A DNA stretch of 64,000 nucleotides from Lyophyllum atratum (taxonomy: Eukaryota > Basidiomycota > Agaricomycetes > Agaricales > Lyophyllaceae). Below are positions 56,081 through 64,000 of this stretch, in pieces. The stretch is taken from NCBI GenBank assembly GCA_014905825.1, contig JACGCN010000011.1, forward strand, positions 124,001 through 188,000, given 5' to 3'. A program made the translations under genes and the position numbers. How positions within the stretch are numbered: position 1 is the first letter of the stretch; every line of letters starts with the position of its first letter. Under the pieces are notes generated by a model that was given only the letters and a program-made list of their open reading frames with translations, was not told where the DNA came from and searched no databases.

Positions 56081-58256
56081 ATAAATAGACTCGCGGGTTC
56101 AGGCGTTGTATCACTAGATGTACCTTGATATAGCCATACCCTTCCGACTTCTCCGCACGAGAAACCACCGTGACACCGTAAGTTGCGACGCTGTCATAGT
56201 CGGGGTTGAGATTGACCAGACCAGAAGCGCCACAATGGCAGGCGAGTCAGTCCCGATTGGAGAGGGCTGATGCCTGCACTTGGTCACCTTTGCGTGAGCT
56301 ATGTCCGCGGATGCAAACCGCAGTGGGCACAGGTTGGACAATGAACAACTGATGAGAGGTGATTTGGGGTGTAAGGCGTCGTAGCGCTTTGGCATTTCAA
56401 CACCTTATACTTGCCAAAACTGTCGCTAATCCAGAGACGCCATTGTCCGCACGATGGGGATTGTTGGGATTTCAGGTCCTGAGGAATCTAGCTACCGATT
56501 CAGGTTGACAGACGAATCCGAAGACCGTGAATATAATTGTCGTCGAGGTTGAGCAGCCCAAAATATATCGCCGTGGCCCCACCCTGCTCGGGTATGTGCC
56601 CGAGAACAAAAAGATATCGCAACTGAACTCACATCACTCCCGAAAATCTGCATTTCAATCTAGCTTGACCATACACTTGACCTACTCACGTCAATTCAGA
56701 GCGAACATTGTGTGCGGACCATCCCAGACATCCGTTAGCGAAAAGATCTTGATCCAAAGCTCATGCCCATCTGAATTGACGAGTCAATGTAGAAAGTCAG
56801 AGGAAGATAAACCAAGATACAGCCACATACCGACGTCACTGAACAAAAGAACATGCAGGGGTGGAACTGAGCTCTTCTGCATTCCGACCGGCGGTGAGGA
56901 CCTTCAATCCCCACCGTGACCACGCCGGCGGTTGAAAAAGACGGTCCCGACAGTCGAAATCACTAGTTTCCGACGTATACAATCAGACAGTCTCACAGAC
57001 GGACAACCCTTGGCCGTGTGTACTTTGTGGCGGGACAGGTTGTGAGTCCTCTATGTTCACCTTGAAAGAGGCGAAAAAGATTTGTCTCCAGAGGATAAGC
57101 TTTACGCGCGAACCTGACAGGTACCCACCTGATGCATTGGTTCGTCGATGGTGCTCATGTTTGAATAAAGACTCGAAACAATAACGTTGACGGAGCCATA
57201 TACTTATTAAGCGACATCGCGGAAAGGGTCCGGTGCCAACAGAGGATGGATTTCTTCGAGTCGTAATTAGCACGTAGGATCCACCAAGCGTCATATGTCG
57301 ACAACATAATTCGCAGAGTCGGCATACCGATTAGTCCAATGGCAGCCTGGTTCACAAAGTCATGTGGAAGAGGGTCGAATGTCATGTTGCATGGAGTATG
57401 TAAAGCCGGCGGGTCAAAATTTGAGTTCCGCACGTCCGAGTCACCGTGCCTGTACTTGCCATCACCGTACTCCACCATGCTTCAAGTCAACATTGGACTA
57501 GAACACTTGGATCTTGGCCGAGACCACCGGGGTGGACGTCGCAATCTTGATCCTAGGAATACGGAAGGCTCAATCACTACACATAGGCCTCTTATCTGCG
57601 ACATCTCCAAGCTCCATCGATGGTGAAGCCAATCCTATACTCAATGGTTCCACGCTTCATACGACTGAACTCAATCGGACGTGTTCAAGTGCTCCCGATG
57701 CCCTCGCACTTGTCCTATCGCGCATGCGAAAACCCATTCCGTTCGGAACCTGAAGAATTTTGTTCACTAGCAGATGCTTTGGCCGCGATTCAGATTCTAA
57801 CAATAACCACACGGTCACCCAAGTAGCACCATTTCTCCTTCCAGCAAGATCTCACTCGACTTCTATGGTTCAGTTCAGTTCAGCTTTTGACGAAAAGGCA
57901 CATACCAGTCGGTCACAGTCCAATTTGAGAAGGTAGAAAGGCATGTATATGACGATCCCGCGAGCGTCCGGCGGCAGATTTTATGCAATAGACTCGTGAG
58001 AACATAGTCCTGGCCATGAAACGGGAAACACCAATCTTCAGGATGCCTGCCAAGTCTTAGCCTGTGTCGGTTTCAACCACGCGGCTTCCAGCAGCCCCGC
58101 CACAGTCATTTTTCCAGGATTATATTCATGAATCCCAATGATCCCATCAGGCACGCCGACTGAAACGCCTCCCTCGCCACTTGCAGGACATTGTTTACTG
58201 GTCCCGTTCCATGCATTGGTCACTGGTCACTACTTTACGCATAACACGCCTCGGGA
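56081..58256 (-). other. Unresolved coding-like segments on the minus strand
   Basis: Several minus-strand pieces look translated but I could not join them. Near 58220-58040 there is GVPDGIIGIHEYNPGKM. Near 57990-57920 there is ARGIVIYMPFYLLKLDCDRL before a GTATGT donor. At 57478-57340 there is FDPLPHDFVNQAAIGLI before GTATGC. Near 56200-56110 there is ATYGVTVVSRAEKSEGYGYI. They could be exons of one gene, of two genes, or of a decayed gene. No family is recognised. Confidence 0.3.
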
Positions 58257-58264
58257 TATAAAAG
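58257..58264 (+). promoter_or_regulatory. TATA box of the UbiA gene
   Basis: TATAAAAG lies 80 bp before the ATG at 58344. It also argues against the in-frame ATG at 58275, which would be only 10 bp from the box and so upstream of transcription start. Confidence 0.6.
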
Positions 58265-58343
58265 GGCCAGCGTCATGAAGCTGTTTCTTCATCACCTCGC
58301 TCCCCAGTCAATCCATCTTACCCACTTTCTTCTCGTGACGATC

Positions 58344-59767
58344 ATGGGCCGCAGCTGCAGCAACGAAACGACGCTCTTGATCGCTCACAAGGCGCCTACA
58401 AAGCCCGTCCTCAAGTTTCCTCTGGGGCTAGTGTCTGAGAATGCTCGCCCATACCTCGAGTTAATTCGGCTCGAGAAGGTGCATATTCGACTGATGTCTA
58501 TCTGCACCTGTCTGTCGCTGAATTTCCACAGCCTACAGGGACCATCCTCATGTTCTGGCCCTTCGGTGAATACATGACCATCCTACGATATATGATCGTT
58601 GTTGACGCTCTTCATTAGCATGGGGTCTTACGATGGCTGCATACACCGTAGCTCTTCCTTTCGGACAATATGGGGTTAACCTTCTCAAGTGTTTTGTTGG
58701 CGCGTTCCTTCTGCGTAGCTCAGCCTGTACTGTCAACGATATCTTCGACCGAAAGATGGATGCCGGGGTGGGTAAGCACTTGATAAATCTACCCTCGACC
58801 TTCATACATGCTCAATCCATTCTCCCAGAACGGACGAAAAACCGACCACTCGCTAGTGGTCGTGTTTCTGTTCTCGCGGCCACTATCTACCTCTTTGTTC
58901 AATACGCCCTTGGCGTTGTTTTCTTCTATGCGACGGTCGAGGGTCTTGCGTGCGTATCTGATCGATCGAATAAACCACGCCCACTGATCGGTACCTCTAT
59001 AGCTTATGGGTTGCCTTATTCCAGTTGCTTCCCTTGTAAGGCCTTGATGATCGACCGGCAAGATGAAACTTTCTTTGCTTATGATCATTCTTTGTAGATT
59101 CGCGATCTACCCGCTCTTGAAACGCTGCACCCACTGGCCGCAGGCATGGCTCGGCTTCGCGATGAACTTTGGCTTCGTCACTGCCTGGGTTTCTCTTACC
59201 GGCGGGTTAGATATTCCTCTGCTGTCTGTGGCGATGGCCGGCTGTTGGTGGTGAGTTTGTTCAATATTCAGCGTCTAGAGCCGTTCTTAAGTTTCCTTTC
59301 AGTTGGACCATGCTTTATGGCACGCCGATTCACCTCTTTATATTAACCTCTGGCTAACATATCTTCGTAGACACGATCTATGCTTGCCAAGACATCAAAG
59401 ACGATGTAAAAATGGGTGTTCGATCCACCGCTATCCTCTTTGGATCGTGGATACGCCCTCTTCTTATTCTATGTGCCTTTGGCTTCGCCGCGATGCTCGG
59501 AGTTGCCGGGTATCTCAATGGTCAAGGCCTACCGTACTTCGCTATATCCGTAGGTGGAACTGCTGCCCATCTTGTGTGGCAGTTCATGACCGTCGACCTC
59601 GAGGTTCCCTCGAGTTGTTGGGGTGAGTTCTCATCATACAACTGGCAACGACACAACTAATGTCCTACCCTGCAGAAAACTTCAACCGCAATGGACAATT
59701 GGGATGGATTGTCTGGGGCGGCTTGATGGTCGACTACCTCTTCTCGATAGGGTTCTTCGAAGCTTAA
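58344..59767 (+). CDS. UbiA-family aromatic prenyltransferase (329 aa)
   Basis: Nine exons: 58344-58478, 58532-58565, 58619-58771, 58829-58949, 59003-59035, 59098-59250, 59303-59319, 59371-59622, 59676-59767. Both aspartate motifs that bind the Mg2+-diphosphate are intact: NDIFDRKMDAGVERTKNRPL and DTIYACQDIKDDVKMG. Eight to nine membrane spans surround them. The enzyme transfers a prenyl chain to an aromatic ring. COQ2 (ubiquinone synthesis) is the housekeeping member, but the short N-terminus lacks an obvious mitochondrial presequence, so a secondary-metabolism (meroterpenoid-type) prenyltransferase is equally possible. The intron after the 17-nt exon 7 starts with GC (GCACGC) because no GT is available there. 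Confidence 0.9.
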
Positions 59768-60132
59768 CCCTATCTTCGTTAATTTGTTCGTTCGTTCATC
59801 GCACCTGACAATACTGCTCGCTGTTTATGCTCTATTTATACTACTTATGGTCGTAGGACTAACTCTTTGTTCATTCGTTCGCCTTCATTCCAACCTAGTA
59901 CTTACCTAGAAGACTCTATAACGTAGGCTTTGCCAGTCTGAAGACAATAGGCTGCACCTACTAGCCATTACCTTGTAATATAATTGTTGTTGTATCCAAT
60001 TTGGGAAGAACCCAAAGTTTCCGTTGACGCTGCGACCATAAAGATAATGAAAGAAAGTCGGACTCCAGTTAGATCTTGCAATTCGGGTTTCGGATCATAA
60101 GAGATCGTCGATACCTTTGAAGGGAAAAAAAG
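59768..60132. other. Intergenic region between UbiA and tRNA-Ala
   Basis: Contains the UbiA 3' region and, at 60125-60131, an A run that is the T-run Pol III terminator of the minus-strand tRNA. Confidence 0.5.
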
Positions 60133-60215
60133 TGGACACTGTGGGAATTGAACCCACGACCTCACGCAAGCGATGAAGATGCGAAGCGTGCGCGCTACCC
60201 CTGTGCCAAGAGCCC
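60133..60215 (-). tRNA. tRNA-Ala (CGC) with an 11-nt intron
   Basis: On the minus strand the 83-nt gene starts GGGCTCT at 60215 and ends with discriminator A at 60133. The A box (TGGCACAGGGG) and B box (GGTTCAATTCC) are present. The T stem GTGGG/CCCAC and anticodon stem CACGC/GCGTG pair perfectly. The acceptor stem pairs six of seven, with one T-T mismatch and one G-T pair. The anticodon loop is 18 nt, which fits a 7-nt loop TTCGCA..T with anticodon CGC and an 11-nt intron after position 37. A T run follows as terminator. Confidence 0.85.
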
Positions 60216-60494
60216 ATGTTGTCAGAGCTGTGACAATAAAACTAGCGATACTCCATGTTCGTACATGACACATTCGGTGGCAGCAGCATGTTTTACACGT
60301 TCATGTTGATGGAAAACCCGTACCACCCCTCAAGGCCCCACTGCTTGGGACATACCGCGCCTTGGGGCTGCGCTAGGGCTGAAAAACATGTCTCATCTCC
60401 GAATAGGCCTGCGTCGGCTGTGACATCTTGTATTTGTCTGTCCCTCCAAGGCGCCGTTCACCAACTTCCGAGACGGCGAGACAGGGCGAGACCC

Positions 60495-60662
60495 ATGGTA
60501 TTCTCTGCTCCGATCCCTGGTCTGGATGTGATTGATACCATTGTCGAAGCTCTCCGCGACGATGCAGCTGCTTTGCGACGATCTCGACCTAATCATCTCT
60601 GTCACTTCCTTACCCCGAGTCGGAAGCGTCCATTTGTCGTCGTCGCGCTCGACAGCAATTGA
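60495..60662 (+). pseudogene. F-box-like N-terminal remnant
   Basis: The frame from ATG 60495 reads like the start of a mushroom F-box protein (LDVIDTIVEALRDDAAALRR, HFLTPSRKRPF) and then stops after 55 codons. No donor or continuing exon with leucine-rich sequence was found downstream. It may be a relic or a poorly resolved first exon. Confidence 0.35.
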
Positions 60663-61787
60663 CATCTAGGAGATGCAAAACACCAAGCGTCTCTACATGA
60701 TCCTGTATTACAAGCTCGATCTCCAATCTCGTACGTTCGAAACATTTTAGGTCGACGGAGTCGCGGTCGAAATGCGACCCTGTAGATCCCTACTGGAATC
60801 GCCCTATTTACCCTCTTCAGCTCGGCACGGTATGGTTGCATCCTTGTTGTGTAATTTCGGCTTTCCAGAACTGCGGCACTTCCTTTTTTTCTTGGAGTCA
60901 GCTTACGATACGGTTTCACCATCTATCTCGTCGCAAAGACCACCAGAAGGTTGGAGCAATTGGAAACCGGCGTGGGAGGTATGCCCATATCCTAGCAATG
61001 TTATGCAACCCAGATATATCGGGGGCTATGGGGTACTCAAATGCAAGATGTCACGCTTCTCATCGCCTTCGCAGAGCTTTTCAACGTGGTGAGCTATCCA
61101 AGACAAATTCAGAGCACAGATTTAGACCGCGAACTCGATGCAACGACACCAGCCTCCGCACTATCACCATACACGTTTTGGGGGATCATCTTACAGGATG
61201 CCTTGCAGCCATGTTTCTCTTGGTCGCGACCCAAGGTTACCTCACAGGCAGTCTCCGTGAGGCGGGAGATGCCTTATAAGGGAACACGAATCCTAAATTC
61301 CTGCAACGCGGTCATTTCTTGATATTCGTGTGCGGTATCTGACAGATGCATATGAATAAATCATGTCCTCCGTATCCGTTGCTATGGGCAGTTGTCTCGA
61401 GTCCCAAGGGCCACCCACGAGGTGCAAGATGTGGTGTCTGACTTCGTCATTTCAAATTGTGGCGCCCAGCGGGCTGTGATGTAGAGCAGGATCCACGGTA
61501 ATGAACCCACATTGCGTGGAAACCACCGAACATTATTCAAATTCGATCGCCAGGTTCGCAGCACCGTCATAGGGAATTTATAGAATCCTTGGGAATGGAT
61601 ACGACTTCACGTAAAAAAAGATAGCACGATGAAACAGCAAGGACCCAGAGCGATTGATTTCGAGGAGAACATATAGATAAGCCTGGGCATATTCAGGGGC
61701 AGTCAATACCCATTTTTTGTTGTGGCAGAACGACGAAATGACTCACGACAAACACCGAAGATGATGTTTTTGAAAGGCTAACAATTT
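60663..61787. other. Intergenic region of 1.1 kb, no gene seen
   Basis: Overlapping frames of about 100 codons occur on the plus strand but show no family likeness or splice logic. Confidence 0.4.
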
Positions 61788-63163
61788 TCAAGCATTTGAG
61801 GTTGATACCCTCATGCGCGACCTTGGACAATAAGGATTGCGGCACACACCGCGAGCGCGCCTACGGAGCCTTGACGTTATTTCGTTCATGAGAGGCGGGG
61901 CCTCAAACGCCCACTGCGTTTCGGGTATTGGAGGCCGTGTGCAATTCAACCCGCGAGAAGTACTTATAGTCGTTATTGTTGTAACGCTAGTTTCGCGTCG
62001 CGTTTCGTGGCCGTTCTCGCTTTCATGGCCAGTCTCGATCTGTAGGTCCGAGAATTCCGTAGTAAGATCTGTAACGTACGAGGACGCCCAGGATCCAGAG
62101 CAGTAGGATTGCTGGCTGCTCGATGCCTCGCCTGTTTGTCTGCCCGAGATACTCGGAGATGCGGCTGGGGTGATGGGATTTGGAGGATCTTGAAATCCCG
62201 AGCCATCGGTGCGGAAGGAGGAGCTGGGATCTCCTATTTTTAGGTGAAGGGCCCATTTGTCGGCGTCTCGCGATATGGTCCTGGGCATGGCGGGGCATGC
62301 TGCGCCACACGATCGCGACAGATCTCCAGGCCGAGAATAAAGGATGAATCCACGGGACTTGTACTTTGTTACATAGTCCTGATTCCTTCCCACTCCTTCG
62401 ACGTCAGCCGCCGGCTCAGCCTCAGGGTCGTATGCTTCTAGAGTGTCCTTCCCCCGATATTGGAGGATACCTTTGCGTTTGAACGTCAGCTTCGGGTATA
62501 GGACAACAATAGACTCGGGGGTAAGGTAGTTCATGACAAGCGTGGAGTGAAATTTCGTGATTGGGGAAAGAAATGACGGCTGTGACGACTCAATCACGTC
62601 AATGAAGGTGTTGTTTGTCGAGCAAAGTTTATAAACGCGGTAGATGTGGGAGTCAGTCGATCCATAGCGGTTTTTTGCCTTCCGTAAATTACGATCGGAG
62701 GCTGGGGCAGAGGCAAGATCCGTTAGCCAGTCGCAATCTATGTCCGCGGGAACAGAGATTGTATGGGGTGGGGTATGAAGCTTTTAGATCCATCGGAAAC
62801 GATGCGATACGCTTCGTGGGCCATCAGCCAGTGGACGACAGCGTACCCCGTGCCAAATGGCGCATAGATGTCGAAGTCATACGGCTTCCAGTGGTTCTCG
62901 CGCAGAACGAAATGGAGCGCAGTCGACCCCGAGATCGCCGCACGGGTTTTTAGGAGAAGAGTGCGGAAGCCACTGACGTTGCACTTGGATATCCGCGAAG
63001 TCAGCAGTGCATCGAATGATTGACAGAGGTGGGCCGGGCGCTTGTCCATCAGCATTCTGTGAGTCTGTGAGAGGGCCATGACGTCCAGTATGGGAACGTG
63101 GCCTGCTATCGTATCGAATAACAGGATAAGGACATTGAGAGGCAGCGAGGAGGTCAAAGACAT
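61788..63163 (-). CDS. Hypothetical protein with F-box-like start and nucleotidyltransferase-like motif (about 458 aa)
   Basis: From ATG 63163 the N-terminus (LPLNVLILLFDTIAGHVPIL, VMALSQTHRMLMD) resembles a degenerate F-box. It is followed by ISGSTALHFVLRENHWKPYD and FDIYAPFGTG, which recalls the GS...DxD pattern of nucleotidyltransferases. After the A4 run (62784-62781 on minus) the frame must move by one base to continue as HTPPHTISVPADIDCDWLTD and then through the long 61788-62597 frame (FHSTLVMNYLTPESIVVLYP, YVTKYKSRGFILYSRPGD). The whole then equals 459 codons with one missing base and no intron. The C-terminal 120 residues are low-complexity and basic. The catalytic assignment is tentative. 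Confidence 0.6.
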
Positions 63164-63425
63164 CTTCTCCCAATATTTGCCACTAGAGAGCTGGGTCCCC
63201 GGCTTTTCTGGTTTGTGGAAGAGCAAGTTATTGAGCAGATGGTGTTGTGGGCGTCTGTGTTCGACAGTGCTCGTGGTGCTTTATGCCATTGTTCCTGGAT
63301 GATGGCAGGAGTGATGCCACCTCGCGATGCCGGCCGGCCCGGCTGTAAACGGTCACCTGACGTGACACCAACAAGTCGCGTCGTGGTGTTGATGGTTGAA
63401 ATTTCCAACTTGGACCACAACCACC

Positions 63426-64000
63426 ATGACCTCGAGCGCATCGCCAGCCACGACGGACTCGAATGGATTCAGTCAAATTGGACGATATGGCACGATATCC
63501 TTGATGAAGCGGACGGATTCTAGCACTGCTATTACTGCCTTCGGCATTGACGCCGACCAACTCACTTTTGGTAGAGATCCTACCTGCGGAGTACGACTAT
63601 ATTACCCCGATGTCAGTCTGGTTCACTGTAAGATCGTATTTGAGGAGCGTAAAGTGGGTATTCCTGGTAAATGTTCCCGCTATCTGTACGCTAATAATCT
63701 CATTACTCAAGGCATTTCTTGTGGTCTTGGGATCCAATGGTCTCTTTGTCGACGGATGCAAGGTTTATCCAAACGGTTCACCGTCATCAAGCTCTACACC
63801 GACTATGATCCCCCTCACCAACAATTCGGAATTCGAGATACATGGTAAACGGTTTAGGTTCACATACCCACCCAAAGAACTTCGTGCCGCTCTATATGCA
63901 AGCCCCGCTCGTATGTAACCTCAATACCGCCCAAGACCTTGGTTTAATGTCTGTTGTCATAAAGGTCCCGCAAATCGCGCTCTCCGTCTATCGATGATTC
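63426..64000 (+). CDS. FHA-domain protein (3' truncated by window end)
   Basis: Exons 63426-63653, 63712-63910 and 63965 to the edge join in phase. The forkhead-associated domain spans residues about 35-140, with the phosphothreonine-binding core GRDPTCGVRLYYPDVSLVHC (GR and S-x-x-H landmarks) and the C-terminal strands FLVVLGSNGLFVDGCKV. It ends with the FTYPPKELRAAL extension. FHA domains read phosphothreonine in DNA-damage and cell-cycle signalling. The remainder of the protein is beyond the edge, so the class (for example a Ki-67- or NBS1-like architecture) cannot be told. Confidence 0.85.

Noticed and set aside
62781..62800. A 20-nt GT...AG stretch that would repair the frame of the 61788-63163 gene
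   Set aside because: Implausibly short with a poor donor; a one-base change in the adjacent A4 run explains the frame better.
1..64000. CRISPR arrays, bacterial operons, phage or integron structures
   Set aside because: The DNA is clearly eukaryotic and fungal; no regularly spaced repeats were found.

Overview
The window is fungal nuclear DNA, most likely from a mushroom-forming basidiomycete (Agaricomycetes). Genes are dense on both strands and almost all are cut by introns of about 45-70 nt with GT(A/G)(A/C/T)G...CTAA/C...(C/T)AG signals. The repertoire fits that group: F-box/LRR and BTB singletons, a fungal seven-transmembrane family, a GT90 (CAP10-type) glycosyltransferase and chromodomain Ty3/Gypsy elements. 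Gene models were built by hand from open frames, splice signals and phase. Exon coordinates are therefore predictions, but most models close with consistent phase.

Left part (1-12928): two nested LTR retrotransposons. Element 1 (plus strand, entering from the left edge) has one long gag-pol frame ending in a chromodomain. After it come an extra ORF that appears to be spliced, a polypurine tract and a 792-bp LTR with 7-bp inverted termini. That LTR ends exactly inside the 3' LTR of Element 2 (minus strand, 6753-12928). Element 2 is decayed: its pol is broken by a one-base frame change and by a perfect 409-bp tandem duplication. Element 2 in turn sits in an exon of a minus-strand host gene whose remainder lies left of the window.

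Middle part (12929-43866): divergent F-box gene, BTB gene, a four-repeat annexin, a small MIT-domain protein, the complex I 75/78-kDa subunit (NDUFS1/nuo-78), a small hypothetical protein, a MARVEL-like tetraspan protein, an AMSH-type JAMM deubiquitinase, a large multi-span hypothetical protein of about 1225 aa, a small secreted protein, a remnant of an FAD-linked (BBE) oxidase, a GT90 glycosyltransferase and a protein resembling the 2-oxoglutarate/Fe(II) oxygenase fold.

Right part (43867-64000): a second F-box/LRR gene, an MFS sugar/inositol transporter, carnosine N-methyltransferase divergent from the splicing factor ISY1, a seven-transmembrane protein, an unresolved minus-strand coding region, a UbiA prenyltransferase, an intron-containing tRNA-Ala, an F-box-like remnant, a hypothetical protein with a nucleotidyltransferase-like motif, and a partial FHA-domain gene at the right edge.

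There is no operon-like logic. Conserved housekeeping genes (NDUFS1, AMSH, CARNMT, ISY1, FHA) alternate with lineage-specific families. The most unusual structures are the spliced accessory gene in Element 1, its LTR hairpins with variable stems and a near-constant loop, and the exactly resolved gene < Element 2 < Element 1 nesting. Four long frames are each broken by one nucleotide, which could be decay or assembly indels.
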